A DNA stretch of 36,832 nt, from positions 1-36,832 of the forward strand of contig NZ_BATR01000179.1 in NCBI RefSeq assembly GCF_000739655.1, written 5' to 3'. This document shows, piece after piece, positions 14,928 through 22,910 of the stretch. Position 1 is the first letter of the stretch; every line of letters begins with the position of its first letter. Under the pieces are notes generated by a model. The model was not told the origin of the DNA and did no database searches. It worked only from the letters and a program-made list of their open reading frames with translations. This stretch comes from Verrucomicrobium sp. BvORR106. Its GTDB lineage: Bacteria; Verrucomicrobiota; Verrucomicrobiia; Verrucomicrobiales; Verrucomicrobiaceae. Both the position numbers and the translations under genes were made by a program.

Positions 14928-16700
14928 TTAGAGTTTCTTCACGTAGGTGCCCAGGATGATCAGGCGGTCGTCTTTCCAGTTAATGGAGCTGAGCGTGGGC
15001 ACGGCCAGCTTCTCGGCATCGGCCGCCTCAGCATAGAGGCGTCCCGCCAGCCCCTTGGCGGGCCCTAGCACCTGCTCGGCGATCGGGCCACCATCTTCCT
15101 CCACCTTCTCCCTCACCCAGCTGCGGAAATCCTGCTCGGTCGCAGCACGCAACACTTTCTTCTCGCCCGTACCGAGATCATCCGCCACCCAGTAGCGGGG
15201 ACCTTCCTCCACGAGGAAGATCTTCTTCAGGGGGACCTCCAGACTGGACAGCACCTCCGGCGCGCCATCGCCTGCCGCTGGCTTGAACTCGACGGCCGCC
15301 CGGGTGGGCCGCACGGACTGGATGAGCTGCCCCTGCACGGAGCGGCTGGCGAACCAGTCGCCCCAGCGGGACTCGCCGTTGTCAGCAAAAGTGCCCTCGC
15401 GGTTCGAGGTGCCAAAATTGGGCACACGCTCGTCATCGATGTCCAGAGGCATCATCCACACCTGTTCAGTGACCGGGAAGGTGCTTCCCATGAGCACGCC
15501 GGTGCGGGCCACCTGCTCCTGCAAGATCGTCATGCGCTTCTGCTCCGGTATCAGGGTGGCCAGGACCAGTCTCACCCCCGAGCCTCCCGTGCCGTCCTGC
15601 AGCACCATGAGCGCCACCAGCAGGGCACTCCCCGCCAGGGCGATGGCGGGCGTGGTCCAGAACAGGCGGTGCCGACGACGGCCACCTGCGAGCCAGAAAA
15701 GATTCACCGGACCAATGAGCACTCCGAAGGTCAGGATGAAGGTGAAGATCAATCCCGATTTCAGCGTGAGCTTGCCCACCTTTTCCTTGAGGCTCCATTT
15801 CTGATCATAGTCATCCAGGCGCCCCCAGGCACCCAGATCGCCGCCGTTTTTCACCCGCTTCGCCACTTCATCCAGAGGGAAGGTGTTGCCATCCCACACC
15901 AGTGCCTCCAGCCACCCTGCACCGTGCCTGATCTTGCCAGGACGATGCTCCGCACCGCTGACCATCGGGAACAGCTCCTTGACCGAGTCCCCTCCGGAAC
16001 CGGCGTTCAGGACATAGAGCCGGCCTCCCAGAGAGACCCAGTCCAGCACGGCCCCTTTCGTTTTTGCATCCAGGCCCTGCCACTCCCCTGCGTCCAGCCA
16101 CAGGTGGGCCAGCCCTGTGTAGCCGCGCCAGTCGTCCGGCGCATCCTTCACATCCACTTCACTGCCGATGAGTTCATTGCTGGAGCTGGAGCTCCCGGAT
16201 CCACCGGTGATCTTCCCGCGCAATCCGCTCCAGCCTTTGATGGAGAGCTTCTTCCCCATCGCAATAAACTCGGTGCTGCTGCTGCGGTACGCCGAGCCCT
16301 GGGTGTGCAGGTTCCCCGCTTGAGGGCGATTGACACCAGGGCCCTCCACCGTGATGCCGAGGTTGCCATAGTAATAGGCATTGTCCGTCTGCGGGGTGAC
16401 TGGCGCATACACCATGAGACGGCCGGACGACTCCGCTTCCACGGTGAGCTTCGCCTCGGTCGAGAGGCCACCACCATAGAGATTGCCCGCACGCAGCGTC
16501 CACGTATGCGGCCGGGAATCGCCGTTGCGGATGCGCAGCTCCAGCGGGACCAGCCCGTACTGGGGACACGTCTCCAGCCAGGACCGTACTTCGATGTTGA
16601 AGTTGGCACCGGTCTCCAGTCCCGGCGAGTAAGTTGTCCCGCCGTACAGCGGCAGGAGCAGGCCGACTGCCAACAGTGAACACAGAAGGGTGCGGATCAT
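14928..16700 (-). CDS. Large exported membrane protein of the MoxR cluster
   Basis: A 590-residue protein starting at ATG 16700, where a signal peptide begins (MIRTLLCSLLAVGLLLPLYG). The N-terminal half is beta-rich and periplasmic. Residues about 190-245 look like an amidotransferase-like or DUF4350-type module (GLAHLWLDAGEW, then GAVLDWVSLGGRLYVLNAG). Two membrane helices follow, at about 316-338 and 348-366, separated by a basic GGRRRHRLF loop. The C-terminal about 220 residues form another soluble domain. It has no VWA metal site. It lies 111 nt after MoxR and 77 nt before the ABC ATPase gene. Proteins of this layout accompany MoxR/DUF58 genes in Verrucomicrobiota and Planctomycetota. Specific function is unknown. 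Confidence 0.8.
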   Translation of the reverse strand: MIRTLLCSLLAVGLLLPLYGGTTYSPGLETGANFNIEVRSWLETCPQYGLVPLELRIRNGDSRPHTWTLRAGNLYGGGLSTEAKLTVEAESSGRLMVYAPVTPQTDNAYYYGNLGITVEGPGVNRPQAGNLHTQGSAYRSSSTEFIAMGKKLSIKGWSGLRGKITGGSGSSSSSNELIGSEVDVKDAPDDWRGYTGLAHLWLDAGEWQGLDAKTKGAVLDWVSLGGRLYVLNAGSGGDSVKELFPMVSGAEHRPGKIRHGAGWLEALVWDGNTFPLDEVAKRVKNGGDLGAWGRLDDYDQKWSLKEKVGKLTLKSGLIFTFILTFGVLIGPVNLFWLAGGRRRHRLFWTTPAIALAGSALLVALMVLQDGTGGSGVRLVLATLIPEQKRMTILQEQVARTGVLMGSTFPVTEQVWMMPLDIDDERVPNFGTSNREGTFADNGESRWGDWFASRSVQGQLIQSVRPTRAAVEFKPAAGDGAPEVLSSLEVPLKKIFLVEEGPRYWVADDLGTGEKKVLRAATEQDFRSWVREKVEEDGGPIAEQVLGPAKGLAGRLYAEAADAEKLAVPTLSSINWKDDRLIILGTYVKKL

Positions 16701-16811
16701 AGCAAACAAAGCAGAAAGGGAAAATGAGAGAGGAGCAGGGTCATGCACTTCCGGGCCTGAAAGACCCGCGGCACCAGCAACCCAGGTCACTGGCGCATTG
16801 AGGCACGAAGG

Positions 16812-17831
16812 TCAGATCTTGGCAGCCTTCAGGCTGGTGGGTAGCGGCTTGTCCTGCGCCGGCACCTGCTCCAGCAGGCGGGCCACAATCAGATCCGGCG
16901 TAAGCCCCTCCAGCTTGGCACCGTAGTCGAGCAGGAGACGGTGGCGCAAGACGGCCGGAGCGACAGCGCGCACATCTTCATAGCTGGCATTGAGCCGCTG
17001 ATCCATGAGCGCACGTGCCTTCGATGCCGCGGCGAGGGCCAGCGCCGCACGGGGGCTGGCTCCGTACTTCACCCCGCCAGCATGCGGCTCGCCGGGATGC
17101 GTGGCCTTGACCAAGCGGGCAATAAAGTTCGCGACCGGCTGCGGCATGTACACGCGGCGGGTCAGGTCCAGGAGCCGGTTCAAGGAATCAGCCGTCATCA
17201 CCGTTTCCACGGTGGGTTCCACGCCGATCTCGCGATGCAGCACGATCTTCTCCAGCGTGTCGGCATCGTTGCTCTTCACATCCAGCTTGAAAAGGAAACG
17301 GTCCAGCTGCGCCTCCGGCAGAGGATAGGTGCCCTCCAGCTCGATCGGGTTCTGCGTGGCCAGAACAAAGAACGGCTGCGGCAACGGGTGGGATTCACCC
17401 ATCACTGTCACACGGCGTTCCTGCATGGCCTCCAGCAGGGCCGACTGGGTTTTGGGAGAAGCGCGGTTGATTTCATCTGCCAGCACCAAACTGGCGAAGA
17501 GCGGCCCCGGCTGAAACACAAAGCGTCGGCCCTCCGGCGTGTCCTGCAACATGGGGTTGCCCGTGATGTCACCCGGCAGCAGGTCTGGTGTGAACTGCAC
17601 GCGTTTGGCCTCCAGAGCGAGCGCCTTGGACAGGCCTTTGACAAGCTCCGTCTTGCCCAGGCCCGGCAGGCCTTCCAGCAACAAGTGCCCCCGAGCCAGC
17701 AGCCCGGTGATCACATGATCAATGAGGGCCTCCTGACCAAAGAGCACCTGCTGCAGCGCAGCGCGCAGGCGGTTGATCGAGGCTGCACCTTGTGAGGCTT
17801 CTTCTTCAGTGAGTGGCTGGATGGGGGTCAT
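16812..17831 (-). CDS. MoxR-family AAA+ ATPase
   Basis: A 339-residue cytoplasmic ATPase, typical length for MoxR. Walker A is GLPGLGKT (54-61), Walker B is LVLADE (115-120) followed by INRASPKTQSALLEAMQE, and sensor 1 lies in ATQNP (159-163); a LPEAQLDRF stretch follows (171-179). The C-terminal helical lid domain contains GASPRAALALAAASKARA. MoxR proteins act as chaperone-like ATPases that activate or assemble complexes together with VWA proteins. The ATG at 17831 overlaps the stop of the previous gene in an ATGA arrangement, so translation is probably coupled. It is the likely motor for the DUF58 and VWA proteins encoded further down the cluster. Confidence 0.96.
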   Translation of the reverse strand: MTPIQPLTEEEASQGAASINRLRAALQQVLFGQEALIDHVITGLLARGHLLLEGLPGLGKTELVKGLSKALALEAKRVQFTPDLLPGDITGNPMLQDTPEGRRFVFQPGPLFASLVLADEINRASPKTQSALLEAMQERRVTVMGESHPLPQPFFVLATQNPIELEGTYPLPEAQLDRFLFKLDVKSNDADTLEKIVLHREIGVEPTVETVMTADSLNRLLDLTRRVYMPQPVANFIARLVKATHPGEPHAGGVKYGASPRAALALAAASKARALMDQRLNASYEDVRAVAPAVLRHRLLLDYGAKLEGLTPDLIVARLLEQVPAQDKPLPTSLKAAKI

Positions 17832-18214
17832 TGAGGGATTGGATTCAGATTGTCAGAAATGGTGGGTTTGTGACGTGCAAGTCTTCCCACGCACCAAGCA
17901 AGTGAGTGCATGACGAGCATCAATGTGAAGATGCAGGTGCCAGCAACGAAGAGATCTTCTATCTCCCCAAGCTTGGCTTGGACATGTGGCACATCAGGAA
18001 TCGACGGATGCGCCCGGAATTGAGCAAGTCTCATCCATGCGATGGACAACGGTACAATCACGGCAGCAAAGACCAGAACCAGGCGAGAGGACATCCAAGG
18101 CAATCTACCGCCCAGACTGGGCATACAACGGGCGGCGAAAATGGCAAAGATCACCATTTCCATGGCCCAAAGCCCCATTTCCAGATGGTAGCCGGGTGGA
18201 GGCGCCTTGGTCAT
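17828..18214 (-). CDS. Small membrane protein of the MoxR cluster
   Basis: A 128-residue protein with three probable membrane helices (about 12-30, 43-63 and 87-110) and a polar C-terminal tail. The ATG at 18214 overlaps the stop codon of the upstream gene as ATGA, and its own stop overlaps the MoxR start in the same way. These two overlaps fix the start and indicate tight translational coupling of three genes. No family is recognised. The position suggests a membrane component of the MoxR system. Confidence 0.8.
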   Translation of the reverse strand: MTKAPPPGYHLEMGLWAMEMVIFAIFAARCMPSLGGRLPWMSSRLVLVFAAVIVPLSIAWMRLAQFRAHPSIPDVPHVQAKLGEIEDLFVAGTCIFTLMLVMHSLAWCVGRLARHKPTISDNLNPIPQ

Positions 18215-19536
18215 TTGAAATAACGCTTCAGCGCCTCCCGTTCCCCGGGCAGCAGGGAGTTCTGCCACACCGCCGCCCCGCCGTCGCCTGCGTTCTGAAT
18301 CGTGCCACCCTGCTTCGAACCCGGGTAGGCGTTCTCATCCACCTCGTGCTTGCCATCCTGCACCCCCATGACATCGCCAGGCGCGATACGGTTGAGATCG
18401 AGCTGCGCATTCAGGTTCTCCAGCTTCTTGGTGTCCAGATTGGTCTCGTCCTTCTTAAAGGTGAGCGGAGCCGTGCCCGGTCCACGAGTGATTCCCCCTT
18501 TGCCCGGCCCTTCCTTCTCACCTTCGCCGCCCGAGCCCTCACACTGGCTCAGCTTCAGTTCTGGGGAGTTCGCGAGGGCCTCTGCCAGCGCCTTGGCGTT
18601 ATCCCGCAGCATTTGGGCCAGTTGCTCGAGCTGCTCCTTGGTGAGATTACCCATGCCATTCTGCCCCTGCCCGTTGGAGGCCTGCTGAAGTTGCTTCAAG
18701 AGCTGCTCCCCCGGCTTGATCCCACCCGTGCGCAGGCCTTGGGCGGCATTGGCCAGTTCACTGCCAATCGCATCTCTGGCCTCCTGAGGGAACGCATCAC
18801 CCGCCGCCCGCAGCGCTGAAGCCGCCCGCTCTGCATCGGCCATGTTCTCAGAGAGCTCCCTCAACATCTCAGAGGTCTGCTCCTTCAAGTTCCCCGCCGC
18901 CTCCAGGCTGCCATGCTCATACCAGTTCTCCGCCGGACGCTCCAGAAGCTCCGCGATTTTTTTCTCCACCTCTTTGAGTGACTCCTCCTCGGCAGCGTCC
19001 TTGTGGCGCATCTCGTCGATCCACTGCTCCACGTCTTTCACCGCAGATGGCTTTTCGATCGTCCGCTTCTTGGACGCCGCCCGTGCCTCAATCGGCACCC
19101 AGGCCGCCAACGCCAGCAGCGCGGCCACCAGCCCCACGGTAATAAGAGGACGTTGCCATCTCCAGCGCACCGGCCAGGTGATTTTTTGGGCAGGCTCCGG
19201 CCACGCTCCCACCCCTTGCGAGGCGGCGGTCAGGCGGGTCTTCAGCCCCATCGCGTCTTCCAGACGGATGCGCGATGCCTCGGCCGATTCGAACTTCCTC
19301 CGCACCGTCCCCCAGGCCACGAGGGCTCCGGTCACGAGCACTCCTCCCAGAGCCGCCCAGACCCAGCGCAGCTCCACGCCCTCCATCCATCGCACCAGCA
19401 GGATCGCCACCGCGCCCGCGAGCCCGGCCGCCACCACCCACGTGAGCCAGCTTTCCAACCACCAGCCCAAATTCACAAAATGCGCCAGACGCCTGGCTGC
19501 CGATTGCCAGTAGCGGGCAGAGTTTTCTATTGGCAT
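18211..19536 (-). CDS. DUF4175-like membrane protein with long coiled-coil region
   Basis: A 441-residue protein and first gene of the MoxR cluster. Membrane helices lie at about 31-49, 58-76 and 130-147; the last is followed by a long charged, helix-rich region (about 155-340: DEMRHKDAAEEESLKEVEKKIAELLE, then KEQLEQLAQMLRDNAKALAEAL). A Gly/Glu-rich linker comes next and a polar C-terminal part ends in LLPGEREALKRYFK. The layout of two N-terminal helices, a third helix and a large coiled-coil part resembles DUF4175-type proteins found beside MoxR/BatA genes. Its stop overlaps the next start (ATGA). Function is inferred only from context: a scaffold or client of the MoxR system. Confidence 0.8.
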   Translation of the reverse strand: MPIENSARYWQSAARRLAHFVNLGWWLESWLTWVVAAGLAGAVAILLVRWMEGVELRWVWAALGGVLVTGALVAWGTVRRKFESAEASRIRLEDAMGLKTRLTAASQGVGAWPEPAQKITWPVRWRWQRPLITVGLVAALLALAAWVPIEARAASKKRTIEKPSAVKDVEQWIDEMRHKDAAEEESLKEVEKKIAELLERPAENWYEHGSLEAAGNLKEQTSEMLRELSENMADAERAASALRAAGDAFPQEARDAIGSELANAAQGLRTGGIKPGEQLLKQLQQASNGQGQNGMGNLTKEQLEQLAQMLRDNAKALAEALANSPELKLSQCEGSGGEGEKEGPGKGGITRGPGTAPLTFKKDETNLDTKKLENLNAQLDLNRIAPGDVMGVQDGKHEVDENAYPGSKQGGTIQNAGDGGAAVWQNSLLPGEREALKRYFK

Positions 19537-19543
19537 GGTGGAA

Positions 19544-19572
19544 AATTAACGACCCCATGCCCGCTTTGGCAA
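19544..19572 (-). promoter_or_regulatory. Possible promoter of the MoxR cluster
   Basis: On the minus strand, TTGCCA (19572-19567) and TTAATT (19549-19544) are separated by 17 nt, the usual spacing of -35 and -10 elements. The -10 match is weak. Transcription would begin near 19537, directly at the ATG at 19536, so the mRNA would be almost leaderless. This fits the lack of a Shine-Dalgarno sequence, but is only a hypothesis. Read-through from tadA, 92 nt upstream on the same strand, is an alternative. Confidence 0.25.
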
Positions 19573-19628
19573 CGGCTAAGTAGGGCTTCACACCCTTTTC
19601 ACCCGATCTTCACCGGGCCTTCACGCGC

Positions 19629-20162
19629 CTACTCGGAGCCCGTGTCAGACAGGCCCTTTTTGTGGTTGATGCCGTTGACCTTCCTCGCCCGCGCCTCGCG
19701 GAAGAAGCTCTTCAGCACCTCCACGCACTCCTCGCCCAGCACCCCGGAGGTGATCTCAGAACGGTGGTTCAAGTTGGGGGCCTGGAGCAGGTTCCAGTAC
19801 CCGCCGGCCGCCCCACCCTTGAGATCCGGGCAGCCGAAAATGACCCGCCGGACCCGGCAGTGCATGATGGCTCCGGCACACATCGGGCACGGCTCCTTGG
19901 TCACGTAGAGGTCGCATTCGTTGAGCCGCCAGTCCCCCAGTGCCCCCTGGGCCTGGGTGAGGGCGATCATTTCGGCATGGGCGGTCGCGTCTTTCAGCGT
20001 CTCCACCTGGTTCCAGGCCCGGGCAATGATCTGGCTGCCGTGGACGATGATCGCCCCGATTGGCACTTCATCCTGCCGGGCCGCCTTGCGCGCCTGGCGC
20101 AGGGCCTCCCTCATATAGTGGTCATCCCCCAGGGGCTCTTCAAAGTTGATCTCAAAATCCAC
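19629..20162 (-). CDS. tadA: tRNA-specific adenosine deaminase
   Basis: A 177-residue cytoplasmic zinc deaminase that converts adenosine 34 to inosine in the anticodon of tRNA-Arg(ACG). The zinc site is complete: HAE at 62-64, with the catalytic Glu64, and PCPMC at 91-95. The N-terminal YMREALRQARKAARQDEVPIGAIIV pattern (key residues MREAL, EVPIGA) is diagnostic. The GTG at 20162 gives an N-terminus of about the length seen in other TadA proteins; the ATG at 20114 would be shorter. The gene is divergent from rpe with a 112-bp gap, and is followed after 92 nt by the MoxR cluster on the same strand. Confidence 0.95.
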   Translation of the reverse strand: MDFEINFEEPLGDDHYMREALRQARKAARQDEVPIGAIIVHGSQIIARAWNQVETLKDATAHAEMIALTQAQGALGDWRLNECDLYVTKEPCPMCAGAIMHCRVRRVIFGCPDLKGGAAGGYWNLLQAPNLNHRSEITSGVLGEECVEVLKSFFREARARKVNGINHKKGLSDTGSE

Positions 20163-20274
20163 TGGCCAACATGCGCAATCCTGGGCCAGTGCGCAATCGG
20201 TTGTGACCAGTTCCGCCCTCTGGCCCTCACCTCACCGTTTGAAAAGCCGTCCGGCCCGCGCATACTGCACCACA

Positions 20275-20949
20275 ATGGACTGTTTTACGCCTCTCATCCT
20301 CCCCTCCCTGCTCGCTGCCGATTTTTCCAACGTCGCCGTTGAAGTGAAACGTGCCGAGGAAGCCGGTGCCAAATGGCTCCACCTGGATGTGATGGACGGA
20401 AACTTCGTGGACAACATCTCCTTCGGCCCCGCCATGATCGAGGCCGTGAAGCGCCATACGGACATGTTCCTGGACGTGCATCTCATGATCCAGCGCGCCG
20501 ACCACTTCCTGGACCGCTTCATCAAGGCGGGTGCGGGGAACATCAGCGTGCATGTGGAGGCCCGCTACGACACCTCCCTGCTCTCCACCCTGCAACGGAT
20601 CAAGTCCGCCGGGCTCAGCGCGGGTCTCGTACTCAACCCCGCCACCCCGTTCGAGGCCGCCATACCCTACCTCCACTTGGTTGATCTGCTCCTCATCATG
20701 ACCGTGGTGCCAGGCTTCGGCGGCCAGCCCTTTATGGAAAAGGAAACCATGCCCAAGCTCGCCGCAGCCCGCGACTACCGCGAGGCCCACGGCCTGAAGT
20801 ACCACCTCCAGGTGGACGGCGGCATCTACGTGACCACCGCCCCCATCGCCCGCCAGCACGGGGCCAATCTCTTCGTCGCCGGCACCTCCTCCTTCGGCCC
20901 CCCAGACATGAAGGCCTCCATGGCCGCCCTGGCGGAATCGGTGAAATAA
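20275..20949 (+). CDS. rpe: Ribulose-phosphate 3-epimerase
   Basis: A 224-residue TIM-barrel enzyme of the pentose phosphate pathway that interconverts ribulose 5-phosphate and xylulose 5-phosphate. Expected residues are present: PSLLAAD (10-16), metal ligands and catalytic residue in LHLDVMDGNFV (His36, Asp38), His69 in DVHLM, the loop VVPGFGGQ (144-151) and the second catalytic Asp181 in QVDGGI. The ATG at 20275 directly precedes the normal family start (CFTPLILPSLL); an in-frame extension upstream has no family support. A rho-independent terminator follows 18 nt after the stop. Confidence 0.96.
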   Translation: MDCFTPLILPSLLAADFSNVAVEVKRAEEAGAKWLHLDVMDGNFVDNISFGPAMIEAVKRHTDMFLDVHLMIQRADHFLDRFIKAGAGNISVHVEARYDTSLLSTLQRIKSAGLSAGLVLNPATPFEAAIPYLHLVDLLLIMTVVPGFGGQPFMEKETMPKLAAARDYREAHGLKYHLQVDGGIYVTTAPIARQHGANLFVAGTSSFGPPDMKASMAALAESVK

Positions 20950-20967
20950 CCTTCCGGGAATCCCCTC

Positions 20968-21007
20968 TGCCGCGCCCGCCTTCATTCAGGCAGCGCGGCA
21001 TTTTTTT
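20968..21007 (+). terminator. Rho-independent terminator after rpe
   Basis: A perfect 8-bp stem, TGCCGCGC (20968-20975) with GCGCGGCA (20993-21000), is followed directly by seven T residues (21001-21007). It lies just after the rpe stop on the plus strand and is the clearest terminator in the window. Confidence 0.8.
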
Positions 21008-21050
21008 GATATGAGCCCGGTTTTGCGGGGAATCGAGCCTGCGACTGAAC

Positions 21051-21073
21051 AGGCTGAAGCCTGTGACTACTTT
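21051..21073 (+). repeat. ACTACTTT-type short hairpin repeat, copy 2
   Basis: A 5-bp stem AGGCT..AGCCT with a GA loop is followed by GTGACTACTTT. It is the first of three copies in the gap between the converging rpe and DUF1501 genes. Confidence 0.75.
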
Positions 21074-21090
21074 TCCGGCAGCGATGCAAA

Positions 21091-21113
21091 AAAGTAGTTC
21101 AGAGCTTTAGCTC
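21091..21113 (-). repeat. ACTACTTT-type short hairpin repeat, copy 3 (inverted)
   Basis: Read on the minus strand it has the stem GAGCT..AGCTC followed by TGAACTACTTT. It has the same length and layout as copies 2 and 4, but a different stem sequence. Confidence 0.75.
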
Positions 21114-21144
21114 GGTATTGGGAGACATGGATAGCCCGACTGAC

Positions 21145-21167
21145 GGACTAAAGTCCTGCACTACTTT
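21145..21167 (+). repeat. ACTACTTT-type short hairpin repeat, copy 4
   Basis: Stem GGACT..AGTCC with a two-base AA loop, followed by TGCACTACTTT. The stem sequence differs from the other copies while its pairing and the ACTACTTT tail are kept. It ends 14 nt before the DUF1501 stop codon. Confidence 0.75.
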
Positions 21168-21181
21168 GTCGAGCCCTCTCC

Positions 21182-22657
21182 CTACGCAAACAACTGCGTC
21201 ACCGCCTTGGCCTTCACCAGCTCGCGCGGCTGATTGAGGTGATTGTAAACAATCGTCTCGGGATCGATGCCAAACGCATGGTAGATCGTCGCCAGCAGCT
21301 CCGCGGGATGCACCGGGCTGTCTGCAGGTGAAGAGGCCGTGGCATCGGACTTGCCGTGCACATAACCGCGCTTGATACCCGCACCCGCCACGATGCTGGT
21401 GTAGCAGTAGGGCCAGTGGTCGCGGCCATCCGCGCTGTTGCCATTGCCGCTGGTGCTCACGCCCTTTTCCGGGCTGCGGCCAAACTCGCCAATCGCCACC
21501 ACGAGCGTTTCATCCAGCAGACCGCGGCTGTCCATGTCATCAAAGAACGCGGAGAGCCCGGCGTCCAGCATGGGGCCGCTCTGGTCCTTCATGCGCTTCG
21601 TCAGGCCCACATGGTGATCCCACGAGTGATTGTCGGAATTCGCCACCTTGGGCCAGATCACCTCCACCACGCGGGTACCGGCCTCAATGAGGCGGCGGGC
21701 CAGCAGCAGGCTCTGCCCAAAGGTGTTTTTCCCATAGCTCTCCCGCACCTTCTCGGGTTCGCGGTCTAACGCAAACGCATCACGCGCCCGGCCACTGGCA
21801 ATGAGGTTGAGCGCACGACTGTAGTAGTCGTCCAGGCTCATGTCCTTCACGGCATTCTCGATCGCCGGCATCTGGTCGCTCAATGCCTCACGCAGGCGGG
21901 CTCGGCGCTGTAGACGCACGCTGAAGAGGTCCGGCCGCAGTTGCAGATCATCGATCTTGATGCGGCTCATCTTCAGCATGTCCATGTCATCGCCGTCCGG
22001 ATACAGCGTGTAGGGATCGTAGCTCTTGCCCAGGAAACCAGCCGTGCCGCCTTTGCCAATGACGTTGGATTCCTGCAAGGGACGCGGCAGCATCACGAAC
22101 GGCAGCATCGGCTCATCCAGCGGACGCAGCCGGATGATGTTGGAGCCGAAGTTCGGGTAGTCCTTCGCATTCGGCGGCTCAAGCTGGCCGGAGGGGCTCA
22201 CCTTGTCCGTGGTGTAGCCCGTCATGATCTGGTAGATGGCCGCCGTGTGGTTGAAGAGCCCGTTCGGCGTGTAGCTCATGCTGTTGATCATGGTGAATTT
22301 GTCATTCACCTTGGCCAGACGGGGCAGGATCTCCGTGAAGTGATGCCCGGGGATCTTCGTGGGAATGGTGTTGAAGGCGCTGCGCACCTTGTCCGGCACG
22401 TTCAGCTTCGGGTCCCACAGGTCAATGTGGCTGGGCCCACCTTGCAGATAGATCATGACCATGTTCTTGGCCTTGCCCCACCCTGGGGAACCCGCCGCGC
22501 TGGTGCCGCTGGCAGCCGCAGCAGCCTGAGCGCGGAAGATGTTGTTGAGCGTCAGGCCCACCATGCCGGCCCCACCGATGCGCAAAACGTCGCGTCGGCT
22601 CAGCCCCAGATGGGAGTCACACAGATCTTTGGCAAGCTGGCCGGGTATGCGAAACAT
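21182..22657 (-). CDS. DUF1501 domain protein with twin-arginine signal
   Basis: A 491-residue exported protein. The N-terminus has a twin-arginine motif ([13 protein letters not shown], Arg21-Arg22) followed by a hydrophobic stretch, so it is probably exported folded by the Tat system. The body shows DUF1501 motifs: [42 protein letters not shown], a SWDHHVG segment and [12 protein letters not shown]. The family belongs to the sulfatase/alkaline-phosphatase-like superfamily and is abundant in Planctomycetota and Verrucomicrobiota, commonly beside DUF1549/DUF1553 genes. Here such a partner lies at 29052-34244, with other genes between. Biochemical function is not established; a role in polysaccharide breakdown is often proposed. 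It starts at ATG 22657, divergent from the GloVer gene. Confidence 0.93.
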   Translation of the reverse strand: MFRIPGQLAKDLCDSHLGLSRRDVLRIGGAGMVGLTLNNIFRAQAAAAASGTSAAGSPGWGKAKNMVMIYLQGGPSHIDLWDPKLNVPDKVRSAFNTIPTKIPGHHFTEILPRLAKVNDKFTMINSMSYTPNGLFNHTAAIYQIMTGYTTDKVSPSGQLEPPNAKDYPNFGSNIIRLRPLDEPMLPFVMLPRPLQESNVIGKGGTAGFLGKSYDPYTLYPDGDDMDMLKMSRIKIDDLQLRPDLFSVRLQRRARLREALSDQMPAIENAVKDMSLDDYYSRALNLIASGRARDAFALDREPEKVRESYGKNTFGQSLLLARRLIEAGTRVVEVIWPKVANSDNHSWDHHVGLTKRMKDQSGPMLDAGLSAFFDDMDSRGLLDETLVVAIGEFGRSPEKGVSTSGNGNSADGRDHWPYCYTSIVAGAGIKRGYVHGKSDATASSPADSPVHPAELLATIYHAFGIDPETIVYNHLNQPRELVKAKAVTQLFA

Positions 22658-22860
22658 GGCAGTCGGGGTGAGTTGATGACACGATGATGCCGGAAAGAAC
22701 GCCAGCCGTCACCCCTGCATTGCACCTCACCCGTCTGGGGCACTGCACTATCCTGCTCCAGCAATTGAGGATCTTGCTCAGAGCAACTGCGGACCAAAAC
22801 CTCCAAGAAAACACGAGATCCCATCAGGCAGCAGCCTACGCTAACAAGATTGAGACTTAG

Positions 22861-22878
22861 TAGCAACAAGTATTGCTA
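22861..22878. promoter_or_regulatory. Operator-like palindrome upstream of the GloVer operon
   Basis: TAGCAA and TTGCTA form a perfect 6-bp inverted repeat with a 6-nt centre, within an AT-rich stretch 32 nt before the ATG at 22911 in the divergent intergenic region 22658-22910. It could be a regulator binding site. No regulator gene is nearby, and a chance palindrome of this length is quite possible. Confidence 0.2.
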
Positions 22879-22910
22879 ATGAGACCGGTTTGCATAAATG
22901 ACACCCATCT

